IMG/VR virus record: IMGVR_UViG_3300026320_000008
Span: 1-51,938 of that record
DNA: 51,938 bases
Reading direction: 5' to 3' (one strand)
DNA from: a virus
The translations under genes were made by a program, and so were the position numbers. The notes under the pieces were generated by a model. That model ran no database searches. It saw only the letters and a list, made by a program, of their open reading frames with translations, and was not told the origin of the DNA. The first letter of the stretch is position 1; each line of letters begins with the position of its first letter. Of this stretch, positions 8,576 to 17,522 are shown one piece after another.

Positions 8576-8745
8576 ATTTAACTGCTCCCAACGGTAGTAA
8601 AATAACCGTAGACGAAAAGAAGATCTTAGAGTTCGGTCCCCATATCGCTGGTGGATCATTTATAAAAGTAGGTAGCCAACGATATTTGGTGAAGGAGTCT
8701 GTTGAAGATATATTAAATGACCGGAAAAACGCTAGAACTACATAA
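8572..8745 (+). CDS. small hypothetical protein (57 aa)
   Basis: An ATG within the preceding stop region (ATGA) opens a 57-codon frame that overlaps the portal start by 29 nt. The sequence is mixed charged with no membrane segment or metal site; the second half (FIKVGSQRYLVKESVEDIL) looks like a small beta/alpha fold. It could be a head-assembly accessory by position. Unrecognised. Confidence 0.65.
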   Translation: MNLTAPNGSKITVDEKKILEFGPHIAGGSFIKVGSQRYLVKESVEDILNDRKNARTT

Positions 8746-10579
8746 TGTCCTTACACCGGATATGCTTGCTACTCGAATCACTGAAAGGTGGATCGAATGG
8801 GATACACTCCGTAATGTCAAGAAAATCGATTGGGAAGAGATCCGTCGCTACGTCTATGCGACAGATACGACACAAACAACGAATGCGCAGCTCCCGTGGA
8901 AGAATAAGACGACTGTCCCGAAACTTTGCCAGATAAGAGATAATCTCTTCAGCAATTATACAGCTACAAGCTTTCCCAAGCGTAAGTGGCTCATATGGGA
9001 AGCAGACGAAAAAGACTCAAATTCAGTACAAAAGCGTGATGCAATCACCAACTATATGAGTTGGGCGATCAATCAGAAGGCTTTCAAAACAGAAATATAT
9101 AAAATCATCTTAGACTATATCGACTTCGGAAATTGCTTTGCGACTGTTGAATGGATTGACAATAGAGTGGCTCAATTAGGAAAAACTCAAGCAGGCTACG
9201 TAGGCCCAGCTATTAGACGTATTAGCCCACTAGACATTGTAATGAATCCCACGGCAGAGAACTTCGAGTCTTCTCCTAAGATGATCCGTTCAATCATATC
9301 TCTGGGTGAACTTAGAGATTATCTACAAAGAATGTCCACCGATGAGAATCGCGTGGCAATGGAACAATTATATGAATACTTACGTAACATACGATTCCAC
9401 GCTAGAACGTTTCAGGGTGACTGGCAACAGCGCGATCGTCTATACTCCATGGACGGTTTCACATCGTTTAGAGCCTACCTCCTCTCCGATTTTGTGGAAG
9501 TTCTCACTTTCTACGGAGACTGGTACGACGTCATAAACGATCACTTCGAAAAGAATCGAGTGATCACTGTCGTCGATAGACACAAGCTCATTGAAAATAG
9601 ACCTAACGCTTCTTATTTCGCGAAGCCTCCAATATACCATGTTCCTTGGAGAAAGAAACAAGAAAATCTCTGGGGCATGGGTCCCTTAGACAATCTAATC
9701 GGTATGCAATATCGGATGGATCATGTCGAAAACATGAAAGCAGACGTATTTGACCTTGTCACTTACCCAGTACAGAAGATTAAAGGTTTCGTCGAAGAGT
9801 ATATTTGGAGACCAGGCGAGAAGATCTTCACAGGTGAGGAAGGCGATGTGGAGATGGTCGTTCCGGACGTCCAGGCTCTCAACGCTAATATGGAAGTACA
9901 AAATCTGGAACGCCTTATGGAAGAAATGGCAGGTGCGCCAAGGGAGGCCATGGGCTTTAGGACTCCTGGAGAGAAAACCAAGTACGAAGTACAGCGACTT
10001 GAGAATGCAGCTGCACGACTCTTTCAAAATAAAATCTCACAATTTGAAGAGGAAATGATTGAGCCTCTCTTGAACGCCATGTTGGAATTGGCAAGGCGCA
10101 ATATGACCGGCGTAAATGCCATACGCATATTTGACGACCAACTCAAGATCGCTACATTCCAAGAATTAACGGTTGAGGACATCACAGGAATTGGCCGTAT
10201 TAAACCCGTAGCCGCTCGTCATTTCGCTGAGCAAGCAGAATTAGTTCAGAATCTCACAAGTCTGACAGGATCCAACCTATGGCCTACAGTGCAACCGCAC
10301 TTCTCAGGCGTACGTATGGCACAGGTTCTTGAACAGGTTTTTGACATCGCTGACTATCAGATTGTTATGCCCAACGTGGCAATTGCAGAACAATTCGATG
10401 CTCAGAAGTTCTCTCATGCTCTTGAAGAACAAATGCATCAATCCACTATGACCGCTAGTGGTCAAGGAAGTGATTTTGATTTGAATGGACCAGATACCAA
10501 ACCGGAACACACTCCGATGAATCTTCAGAGACAACCACCCGCTAACGCGACCCCGTCGGGAACATTAGGAACAACGTGA
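8717..10579 (+). CDS. portal protein / head-tail connector (620 aa)
   Basis: Length, the position between terminase and scaffold, and internal features fit podovirus portal proteins: a basic helical N-terminal third, a WGMGPLDNLIGMQYRMDHVENM segment around residue 310-335 typical of the stem/wing transition, and a long C-terminal helical region. Twelve copies should form the DNA channel at one capsid vertex. The last 60 residues are Gln/Pro-rich and probably disordered. SD-like GGAG sits about 18 nt upstream, with AAGAT closer to the ATG. Confidence 0.87.
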   Translation: MTGKTLELHNVLTPDMLATRITERWIEWDTLRNVKKIDWEEIRRYVYATDTTQTTNAQLPWKNKTTVPKLCQIRDNLFSNYTATSFPKRKWLIWEADEKDSNSVQKRDAITNYMSWAINQKAFKTEIYKIILDYIDFGNCFATVEWIDNRVAQLGKTQAGYVGPAIRRISPLDIVMNPTAENFESSPKMIRSIISLGELRDYLQRMSTDENRVAMEQLYEYLRNIRFHARTFQGDWQQRDRLYSMDGFTSFRAYLLSDFVEVLTFYGDWYDVINDHFEKNRVITVVDRHKLIENRPNASYFAKPPIYHVPWRKKQENLWGMGPLDNLIGMQYRMDHVENMKADVFDLVTYPVQKIKGFVEEYIWRPGEKIFTGEEGDVEMVVPDVQALNANMEVQNLERLMEEMAGAPREAMGFRTPGEKTKYEVQRLENAAARLFQNKISQFEEEMIEPLLNAMLELARRNMTGVNAIRIFDDQLKIATFQELTVEDITGIGRIKPVAARHFAEQAELVQNLTSLTGSNLWPTVQPHFSGVRMAQVLEQVFDIADYQIVMPNVAIAEQFDAQKFSHALEEQMHQSTMTASGQGSDFDLNGPDTKPEHTPMNLQRQPPANATPSGTLGTT

Positions 10580-10713
10580 AAACCGAAGCATTAACAATAC
10601 AAAAGAAACTAATAAGCAATGAAGCATTAAACTATGAAGATCGAACCTTTTTGATCGGGTTTATATACTTCGCATTAGAACTCCAAGAGTTTATTAAAGA
10701 AAGGAAACTATGA
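10576..10713 (+). CDS. 45-aa hypothetical protein (GTG start)
   Basis: GTG overlaps the portal stop (GTGA), with TTAGGAAC just upstream as ribosome site. The product is helical, Glu/Lys-rich with an aromatic middle (LIGFIYFALELQEF). The stop overlaps the scaffold start (ATGA). It may be a small capsid-assembly factor by position; no family recognised. Confidence 0.65.
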   Translation: MKTEALTIQKKLISNEALNYEDRTFLIGFIYFALELQEFIKERKL

Positions 10714-11483
10714 CCGATAGTTTATTGGGACAGACAGAGTACCCAGACAGAGACTTTCACGCCGAGCTAGTTGGCGATGGAAAGAAGTTTAAAGACGATA
10801 AAGAACTAGCAAAAGGAAAATGGTACGCAGACGAGATGCTCAAAACAAATAACGCGAAAATGGACCAAATGCGCGAAGAGCTCCTCCGACTGCAAGAAGA
10901 AAACACAGCTAGTAAAAAGTTGAATGAAATGCTCGACCAATGGCAGAATCGTTCACAGTTACCTCCTGAAACACAAACCCTTATTCAGGACAAGTCTCCT
11001 AGTTTAGATACAAATCAAATTAAGAGTTTATTTGACAATTTTGCTCAAGAACGAGAACAAACTCGCAAGCAAACTGATAATCTTAATTATGTCAAAAATA
11101 AACTCACAGAACAGTATGGGCGTGATTATAACACAGCTCTAACTCAGCAAATGACTGATCTCGGAATTTCAGAAACATATCTCAACGATATGGCTAAAAC
11201 CTCTCCTAAAGCTCTTTTGAAGATGCTTGGTGTTGATGAAGCTCCTAAAGTCACAGATCCCTTCAGGGCTCCTCCACGGAACGCTATGAATCAAAGTCAG
11301 TACAAACCTCCTCAAGAGGAACGTACTTGGTCTTGGTATCAGAAACTCAAAGAAGAGAATCCCAAGAAGTGGGCTTCGCGAGAAACAAATGTTCAAATGC
11401 ACAATGATGCCATCCGTCTAGGAGAGCGATTTAATGATGGCGACTTCGATAGATACGAAAGAGATTTTCGTATCACTTATTAA
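10710..11483 (+). CDS. scaffolding protein (257 aa)
   Basis: Placed directly between portal and major capsid, as scaffolds are. Strongly helical and charged: residues about 45-90 form a coiled-coil-like stretch (MREELLRLQEENTAS) and the C-terminal third is rich in Lys, Arg and aromatic residues, the usual capsid-binding end. It would be present inside the procapsid and leave on packaging. GAAAGGAAA precedes the ATG. Confidence 0.8.
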   Translation: MTDSLLGQTEYPDRDFHAELVGDGKKFKDDKELAKGKWYADEMLKTNNAKMDQMREELLRLQEENTASKKLNEMLDQWQNRSQLPPETQTLIQDKSPSLDTNQIKSLFDNFAQEREQTRKQTDNLNYVKNKLTEQYGRDYNTALTQQMTDLGISETYLNDMAKTSPKALLKMLGVDEAPKVTDPFRAPPRNAMNQSQYKPPQEERTWSWYQKLKEENPKKWASRETNVQMHNDAIRLGERFNDGDFDRYERDFRITY

Positions 11484-11496
11484 GGAGACTTAGATT

Positions 11497-12468
11497 ATGG
11501 CTGGTTTTATGGACCAGAATACTCAGTTTCTTTTGAGGACTCAGCTGTGGTCACGCCACATTAAAGAGCTGCTCCTCGATGAACTGAATGCCATGAAATG
11601 GGTCCGACTGATTCAAGATTTTCCAGATGGCGTGTTGATTAACATCCCGTCCATCGGCGAAGCTGAAACTGCTGACTTCACAGAAGGTCAGGCAATTAAG
11701 TACAATGCAATGGCAACTGGTAACTTCACGTTCCAGTTTGACAACTACAAGTACTCAGCCAATGCTATCAGTGAGAAGTTCAAGAGGGACAGTTTCTATG
11801 CAGCCGATGTTATCGCTGCGTTCGTTCCTCGTCAACATCGCGCTCTTATGGAAGCTGTTGAAACAAATATCCTGTCAAAGGGTAATGCGGCTCAAACATC
11901 AGGCAATCCAAATATTATCAATCTTGCCGATCATCGGTGGGTTGGTACCGGCGCAGGAAGCGCGATCTCTTATCCTGACTTCGCACGAGCACATTATGCA
12001 CTCACAAAGGCTAATGTTCCTCTGGTGAATCTGGTTGCGATCGTTGATCCTTCCGTTGCCTATACAATACAAACACAGGCTAATCTTGTTAATCTGTTGT
12101 CACCAATGCCCATGTGGGAAAACGTCATTAAGGATGGCGCTGTTACGGGATTCAAGTTCAGGTTCAACCTGTTTGGGTTCGACATTTACGTGTCCAACTA
12201 TCTTCCGTCAGTCGGTTCTGAAACGATTACTTCAGGTGGTGTTGCAGGCGCAGTGACCACAGGTGTGGCTAATTACTTCTTCTCTGCAGCTCCCGGTGAC
12301 ACACTACCGTGGGTTGGAGCCTTTAGGCAACTGCCTACTGTCTACTCTGAGTTCAATAAAGACTTGCAGCAAGAAGAGTATCTGACCATTGCGGAATGGG
12401 GCTTTAAGCTCTACCGTCCTGAGAACTTTGTTACTATCCTCACAAACACCTCAGCGGTGCCTAGCTAA
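11497..12468 (+). CDS. major capsid protein (323 aa)
   Basis: The size, the strong TAAGGAGA ribosome site and its position right after the scaffold identify it. Sequence features fit an HK97-fold capsid: an extended N-terminal arm, a long central helix region (PRQHRALMEAVETNIL), and beta-rich A-domain near the C-terminus. No N-terminal delta domain or protease gene is present, consistent with a separate scaffold. Confidence 0.88.
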   Translation: MAGFMDQNTQFLLRTQLWSRHIKELLLDELNAMKWVRLIQDFPDGVLINIPSIGEAETADFTEGQAIKYNAMATGNFTFQFDNYKYSANAISEKFKRDSFYAADVIAAFVPRQHRALMEAVETNILSKGNAAQTSGNPNIINLADHRWVGTGAGSAISYPDFARAHYALTKANVPLVNLVAIVDPSVAYTIQTQANLVNLLSPMPMWENVIKDGAVTGFKFRFNLFGFDIYVSNYLPSVGSETITSGGVAGAVTTGVANYFFSAAPGDTLPWVGAFRQLPTVYSEFNKDLQQEEYLTIAEWGFKLYRPENFVTILTNTSAVPS

Positions 12469-12483
12469 TAGAAAGGATATTAC

Positions 12484-13182
12484 ATGGTCGCAGGTTTTTG
12501 GTATAATCAAGATGGACTGCCTCTGCAGTATGGTACGCAGAAGGCAATCCCAGAACTCGGTGGTGATTATCTCGTTTACGGTGAAACAAGGGAAATTGAA
12601 CAACTCATTCCTCTTGTTCCAATGGTAATCGCGGGTAACACTGTCCCAGCTCCACCCACAACGTTTACCGGCAATACTACTGTTATTGCGGCAGGTATTC
12701 AATCACTGACTAACCTCGTGCCTTTGCAGGTTAATGCAGTTAATGCTGGTGGTTCTACAATCACTCTTACAACTCCTCAGCTCTTCTTTGAAGAAGTGAC
12801 TGTTGAAGGTCTTATTACTGCCACTGGTGGTACTAGCATCGCAGTTGGTTTGGTGACAACAAGTCCCGGTACTCCGAACTCTACATTCGTTCAAGTGACT
12901 CCTAATGCAGGCAGTCAGTTGATCGGTACACTGGCCACTGCCAATATGGTGGCTGGTCAGAGGGTTTCATTCACACAGGCAGCTACTACAGGTCTCAGGT
13001 GGGACACTGCAACTGCTGTTGGAACGAGCGGTAACTGGATGGGAAATGTTCCTTTGGTAACAAATGCTCTTACACCGCTCCCACAGAGCGCTTGGATTAG
13101 CACTATCGCTACTGGTACGTTTACTAACGGGCTTATCAAGCTTAGGCTTCGTTACACCATGTATGGTGATATTAACTTCTAA
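12484..13182 (+). CDS. putative head protein downstream of capsid (232 aa)
   Basis: Thr/Val/Ala/Gly-rich, beta-type composition with few charges, immediately after the capsid gene with its own GAAAGGAT ribosome site. Position and composition suggest a capsid decoration (cement) protein or an additional head protein. A stable hairpin follows the stop, so the capsid and this gene may form an independently tuned mRNA segment. No named family recognised. Confidence 0.72.
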   Translation: MVAGFWYNQDGLPLQYGTQKAIPELGGDYLVYGETREIEQLIPLVPMVIAGNTVPAPPTTFTGNTTVIAAGIQSLTNLVPLQVNAVNAGGSTITLTTPQLFFEEVTVEGLITATGGTSIAVGLVTTSPGTPNSTFVQVTPNAGSQLIGTLATANMVAGQRVSFTQAATTGLRWDTATAVGTSGNWMGNVPLVTNALTPLPQSAWISTIATGTFTNGLIKLRLRYTMYGDINF

Positions 13183-13188
13183 TTAGTG

Positions 13189-13221
13189 ATGGGGAGCTCC
13201 GGCTTTCACCGGACTCCCCAT
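13189..13221 (+). terminator. strong hairpin after the capsid genes (partial terminator or mRNA processing site)
   Basis: ATGGGGAG and TCCGG on the left pair with CCGGA and CTCCCCAT on the right: 13 base pairs with one bulged C and a six-base loop. No uridine run follows, so it is more likely to stabilise or attenuate the message than to stop transcription fully. A terminator just after the capsid gene is also used by T7. Confidence 0.6.
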
Positions 13222-13240
13222 TCTAAAGGAAAGGAAACAA

Positions 13241-13744
13241 ATGGCAATTAATACATCTCAAATCGACCTTATGGGTGGACTTGACGAAGTAGTCATGAAT
13301 CAACGCGTTAGGGGCTATGTTCCCGGTGCTGCAGCAGGTGTTTCGGCACCAGGTGCACAACAGTATGGTACTATGTGGATGCAAGGCACTGGAGTTGCAA
13401 CTAACTTCGCTGCTGCTACTACTCCTAGCACTATTACCGCAGCTATGCTCGGTGGTGGTATTATAGTTCAAACTCCAAGTGGTGCAACAGTTTGGAATTT
13501 GGACAATGCAACCAATATTCTTAACTATATGACTGCTAATTCAGCGGGTGTTCAGGTCGGAGATATTCTTGTCTGCGATGTAATTAACGCTAGTGTTGCA
13601 GCCAATGCTATTACAATTAACGTTGGAACTGGTGGTAGTTTTGATACAGGACAAACTTCTCTCGTTATGAATGCAGGTACTTCACGAACGCTATTCATTC
13701 GAATTACTAACGTGACTACGCCCACATACGTCTGCTACGGCTAA
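13241..13744 (+). CDS. putative structural protein (167 aa)
   Basis: Ala/Gly/Thr-rich beta-type protein preceded by AAAGGAAAGGAAAC. It starts with a polar helix, then a long neutral region with TPSGATVWNLDNATNIL and a C-terminal TPTYVCYG. Low charge and position between capsid and tail-fibre genes suggest a head-decoration or tail protein. No family recognised. Confidence 0.68.
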   Translation: MAINTSQIDLMGGLDEVVMNQRVRGYVPGAAAGVSAPGAQQYGTMWMQGTGVATNFAAATTPSTITAAMLGGGIIVQTPSGATVWNLDNATNILNYMTANSAGVQVGDILVCDVINASVAANAITINVGTGGSFDTGQTSLVMNAGTSRTLFIRITNVTTPTYVCYG

Positions 13745-13760
13745 ACATAGAAAGTAGATT

Positions 13761-15290
13761 ATGGCTGAAAATATTACTCTCAATAACGTAGCTACGTTTC
13801 AAAACGATACGTCGGCAGTTAACACTGTCAACACTAATAACGCAGCTATAACTACAGCTTTTACGGATGTCTTATCTCGAAGTGGAGTGAGTCCTAATCC
13901 GATGCTCTCCACTTTGGATATGAATGGGAATCAAATTATTAACCTTCCGTTCCCCACAACTCTCAATTCTCCAGCTAGACTTGCTGATGTAACGAGTGCT
14001 CAAAATATTACAATTGTAAATGCAACTACGGGTACATCTGGACATACAGTCCCATTTTTAGACGGAGTTAATACTTGGTCTGCTGTTCAAAATCTTACAG
14101 CAGGTTTAAACAGTATTATAACAAATCCTGGTTCTTTTACTTCTAGTAATGTCTTTAATCAATTTTCTATTGGTGTCGATAATTTAGATGCAAGTGGTGT
14201 AGGAAACATTGCAACCAATTTCAATGTTTTTCATAGTTTCGGTGGATCAAGTACCAAAGGATCTCGTCAAGCTTTTACAGCAGTTGGTCAATTAACCTCG
14301 CCGACTTCAGCTACAAATACAAGTAGATTTTATGTTGGCGGTCAGTTTTTGATGCAAGCCGTTTCTAATGACGGAGGCGGAGTCGGTACTGAAAAAGGTT
14401 CAATCTTCGGTGGTAATTCAACAGCTATTATAAATGCTGCTGCCACTAATATGGCTGAACTATGTGGACATGAATTTAATACTACTGCCGTAGCAGGATC
14501 TACTGTTCTTGATAAATGGGGTTTCTCCGTTGTACAGCCATCAAATGATGCTGTTTCTGGTTCACGTAATGACGCTGCCGTACGTTTGACGAATCAAGCC
14601 GGTGCTGTAGGTTGGAACAGAGGAATTCAATTCGGAGATGGCATTAATCAATTCCCCGTTAAGAGTTCAGGAACACTTATTAAAACAGTAAGCGGTTCTG
14701 TAACTAATGGTGCTGATTTCTCAGTTACTACATTTAGTGGAAATGCTTTTGCAAGTCCTGGCTTTGCGATTAACGGAACGGGACAAATTACAACAGGTTC
14801 TTCTGGTGTCAGCAGTGGTAATGTAATTTTCAACGGAACTACTTCTGGTTTTGTTTCTGTCTTCTCAAGCGCTACTGGAAATCTCTTAACTGTTTCTCAA
14901 CCGATTCAAGTAGGTACTATAGGTTCTATAGCAGGTCAGATAAACATTGCAGGACAAACAAGTGGTTCAGCTCAGTTGAGTTGTTCCGCAACCGGTGGAA
15001 CACTATTACTTGGGAATGGAAATGTATCTATAACTACAAGTGGTAATACTGTTTCAAACGGGAATATGAAAGTAGGCGGAACTACAGCTGCAATATCTGG
15101 AGGCGATGCAAGTAATGCTTATTTCTATGGAACAGGAACTTTAGGTGTTTACTTCGGAGTAGGTGCTCCGACAATAACAGCAGCTCAAGGTTCTTTGTAT
15201 ATAAGAACAGACGGCACTACTAACGTCACTCGAGCTTATATTAACACAACTGGTTCAACGACTTGGACAGCTATTAATACGGTTGCATAA
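13761..15290 (+). CDS. tail fibre protein (509 aa)
   Basis: Residues about 40-75 contain PNPMLSTLDMNGNQIINLPFPTT, close to the conserved N-terminal virion-attachment segment of many phage tail fibres (LDMNxxxIINLPxP). The rest is long, Gly/Thr/Ser/Asn-rich and low in charge, as in trimeric beta-fibres. Together with the tailspike upstream it suggests two separate receptor-binding proteins. The stop overlaps the next small gene (TAATG). Confidence 0.8.
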   Translation: MAENITLNNVATFQNDTSAVNTVNTNNAAITTAFTDVLSRSGVSPNPMLSTLDMNGNQIINLPFPTTLNSPARLADVTSAQNITIVNATTGTSGHTVPFLDGVNTWSAVQNLTAGLNSIITNPGSFTSSNVFNQFSIGVDNLDASGVGNIATNFNVFHSFGGSSTKGSRQAFTAVGQLTSPTSATNTSRFYVGGQFLMQAVSNDGGGVGTEKGSIFGGNSTAIINAAATNMAELCGHEFNTTAVAGSTVLDKWGFSVVQPSNDAVSGSRNDAAVRLTNQAGAVGWNRGIQFGDGINQFPVKSSGTLIKTVSGSVTNGADFSVTTFSGNAFASPGFAINGTGQITTGSSGVSSGNVIFNGTTSGFVSVFSSATGNLLTVSQPIQVGTIGSIAGQINIAGQTSGSAQLSCSATGGTLLLGNGNVSITTSGNTVSNGNMKVGGTTAAISGGDASNAYFYGTGTLGVYFGVGAPTITAAQGSLYIRTDGTTNVTRAYINTTGSTTWTAINTVA

Positions 15291-15421
15291 TGGAACAGAA
15301 AGTTAAAGCTTTACTCGGTGAATATGCATTTACAATAACCGCTCTTCAACATCAAGTTGAACAGTTACAGGAAAAAATTAAAGAATATGAAGACAAGCCT
15401 CAACGGAAGAAAACTGATTGA
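15290..15421 (+). CDS. 43-aa coiled-coil protein
   Basis: ATG overlaps the fibre gene stop. The short product is one amphipathic helix (FTITALQHQVEQLQEKIKEY) with a basic tail, typical of a small coiled coil. It overlaps the endolysin start by 35 nt. It may be a fibre-associated or lysis-regulating microprotein; unknown function. Confidence 0.68.
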   Translation: MEQKVKALLGEYAFTITALQHQVEQLQEKIKEYEDKPQRKKTD

Positions 15422-15998
15422 ATCCTTTGAGGGTTTGATCTTACAATCTTACGATGACTACAATGATCACATCGTTAATGCCGGGGACACAATTCATGGA
15501 GTACTTACTATCGGGTATGGGCATACTAGCGTTGCTGGGGCTCCTATCGTATTTGCTGGACAGACACTTAGCAAAGACGAAGCCGATCAAATACTCGGAT
15601 CGGATCTCGGACGAGTCGAAGAAGAAGTCAACAGACTAGTTCATGTACCACTCAATCAAAATCAGTATGATGCTCTTGTTTCTTTCCATTTTAATACTGG
15701 TGCTTTGGGAAAAGCTTCTGCACTTACTCTTCTTAATTCTGGGGATTACGTAGGAGCTGCTGATCATCTTCTTCAGTACAATAAAGCAGGTGGACGAGTC
15801 CTAGCAGGTCTAATACGTCGTAGGAAGGCCGAGCATGAGCTTTTCATGTCCCCCGCTACTACCCTACCTGACACCCCTAAAAAACCTACCAGTGAGCTTC
15901 CTACGAGCTCCTTGCCACTGCCAAGTGGCAGTTGGAACATAATAGTAGATTATTACTGGAATTTAATTCTCAAACTCTTTAAAAGGAAAACAAAATGA
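15387..15998 (+). CDS. endolysin, GH24 (T4-type) lysozyme (203 aa)
   Basis: Cleaves peptidoglycan glycan strands. The motif IESFEG (catalytic Glu15), then SYDDYND and VLTIGYGHTS, is characteristic of GH24 muramidases; the conserved NQYDALVSFHFNTG follows. The ATG at 15387 places the catalytic Glu at the usual distance from the N-terminus; a TTG at 15357 is possible. A Pro/Ser linker (about 160-185) leads to a hydrophobic, basic tail (WNIIVDYYWNLIL then KLFKRK), perhaps a membrane or wall anchor. No N-terminal signal sequence, so a holin is needed. Confidence 0.9.
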   Translation: MKTSLNGRKLIESFEGLILQSYDDYNDHIVNAGDTIHGVLTIGYGHTSVAGAPIVFAGQTLSKDEADQILGSDLGRVEEEVNRLVHVPLNQNQYDALVSFHFNTGALGKASALTLLNSGDYVGAADHLLQYNKAGGRVLAGLIRRRKAEHELFMSPATTLPDTPKKPTSELPTSSLPLPSGSWNIIVDYYWNLILKLFKRKTK

Positions 15999-16222
15999 AT
16001 AGTGTAATTAACGTTCTTTCTACACTAGTTGGTCCCACTCAGCTTGGTGGCTGGATTCGTGCAGCTATTGCAGCTGCCGGTGGCTTTCTAGTGGCGCATT
16101 ATGGAATGCAGTATTGGAACGGTGATGCCGTTATTAGTGGAATCGGCGCTGCTGCTTCTGCTATAGTTGTTGGTCTATGGTCCTCGTTGGCTAAGACTGC
16201 GACTCCCGCTCCTGTAGCCTAA
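15995..16222 (+). CDS. holin-like membrane protein (75 aa)
   Basis: Two hydrophobic segments (about 20-40 and 47-66) separated by a short polar turn, with a short Pro-rich tail. The pattern LGGWIRAAIAAAGGFLV and VVGLWSSLAK resembles the Pam3-gp28-type putative holin family. Its start overlaps the endolysin stop (ATGA), the classic lysis-cassette arrangement. Confidence 0.75.
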   Translation: MNSVINVLSTLVGPTQLGGWIRAAIAAAGGFLVAHYGMQYWNGDAVISGIGAAASAIVVGLWSSLAKTATPAPVA

Positions 16223-16620
16223 TGCTAAGTTTCTTAGGTCTTCTTCTTCCTGGCCTATTCCAGACAATTAACAGCATAACTAATGCTATTGCCAACGAGA
16301 AGATAGCTCTTCTTAAGGCTCAGACTGAAGAAGATAAGACGGCTGCCCAAGAGCGAATAAACACTCTTGAAGCCAAGAGAGCTGCTCTGTTGGCAGATTC
16401 TCAACATTCAAGTTTAGATATGTGGGTTAGAGCAGGCCTCGCAGTAGGCCCCTCTGCCTATATCACCAAGATCTTTCTTTGGGATAAAGTACTTCAAACT
16501 TGGACGCATGGAAGTACAGAACCAGTTTCTCCCGATCAATGGCAAGTCTTAATGGCTGTTGTTGGTTTCTATTTCATATACTCAGGTGCAACAGCAGTTG
16601 CAAGGATTTTTAAATCGTAA
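16222..16620 (+). CDS. second holin/spanin-like membrane protein (132 aa)
   Basis: A hydrophobic N-terminus (1-20), a charged helix (about 25-65, with heptad-like spacing) and two C-terminal hydrophobic segments (about 68-90 and 105-128) resemble the three-membrane-segment holins of gene transfer agents. TAATG couples it to the holin before it and to the head-tail adaptor after it. It could alternatively be an inner-membrane spanin-type lysis partner. Confidence 0.65.
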   Translation: MLSFLGLLLPGLFQTINSITNAIANEKIALLKAQTEEDKTAAQERINTLEAKRAALLADSQHSSLDMWVRAGLAVGPSAYITKIFLWDKVLQTWTHGSTEPVSPDQWQVLMAVVGFYFIYSGATAVARIFKS

Positions 16621-17522
16621 TGGCTCAACAAACTCTACTAAACATGGTTCAGAATATTCTATCTGCTATGTCCTCCGATGAGGTGAACTCAATCGGAGAC
16701 ACAGTAGAGTCTATGCAGGTAGCCCAGATTATTCAGAATAAGTATTACGATATCATGGCCAGAGGAGATCTTACATTAGATCTTCAACTGTTCCAACTTA
16801 ATCCTTCGGATAATTCATCTTTCCCCGTTTCGATGTCATTACCTACAGGTGTCAGTAGAATCGACTGGTTGAAATATTATAATACTAATCCTCTGGATAA
16901 TACTCAAAATAGTCAATTTGGATCTTTCAGTCATGATCTAAATACTGATCTAAAAACGGTGGGAAGTGGTCCTACTGTTCCTCCTGGCTACGCCTATGTT
17001 CAAATTACACCTATTGATTATTTTCTCGAGATAACAGATCGTTTAGATCTTACTCAGAATAATGTGAAGTCTTATCTATTTAAAGAAGGTGGTAATAATT
17101 TCATCTTTAAATATTTTACAGATAGACAACCAAGAATGTGTACTATTATCGGTAATCAATTTGTTGTCTTTGATTCATTCGATAAAACTCAGGATAGCAC
17201 TCTTCAAGCTTCAAAGACAGAAGCATATGGACAGATACTTCCTACGTTTCTTTTACAAGATAATTTTGTGCCTGTACTTGATGATCTTCAATTTCCTTTA
17301 CTTCTTAATGAGAGCAAATCTCTGGCTTTCTATGAACTTAAACAAATGGCTCATCAGAAGGCAGATCAAGAAATTCAAAGGCAGTGGACTGTTACTCAGA
17401 AGACCAAATCAAAATCCAACAAACCTTCTTATTTTGATCAACTTGATAACTTTGCGAGAATTCCAAGAACAGGTATGGCTAGTGGATATCCTGTGTGGAG
17501 ATGGATGCGATACGGAATGTAA
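16620..17522 (+). CDS. putative head-tail adaptor / tail tubular protein A analogue (300 aa)
   Basis: Helical N-terminus with DEVNSIGDTVESMQVAQII, a segment I recall from podovirus adaptor proteins placed just before the nozzle gene, followed by an acidic, aromatic mixed domain. By position (directly before the large nozzle-like gene) it should correspond to T7 gp11, forming the ring between portal and nozzle. Identity with gp11 is inferred; only order and the N-terminal motif support it. Confidence 0.68.
   Translation: MAQQTLLNMVQNILSAMSSDEVNSIGDTVESMQVAQIIQNKYYDIMARGDLTLDLQLFQLNPSDNSSFPVSMSLPTGVSRIDWLKYYNTNPLDNTQNSQFGSFSHDLNTDLKTVGSGPTVPPGYAYVQITPIDYFLEITDRLDLTQNNVKSYLFKEGGNNFIFKYFTDRQPRMCTIIGNQFVVFDSFDKTQDSTLQASKTEAYGQILPTFLLQDNFVPVLDDLQFPLLLNESKSLAFYELKQMAHQKADQEIQRQWTVTQKTKSKSNKPSYFDQLDNFARIPRTGMASGYPVWRWMRYGM

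Noticed and set aside
15910-15935. Hairpin CTGCCA/TGGCAG in the endolysin gene
   Set aside because: Short stem within the Pro-linker coding region; no evidence of function.
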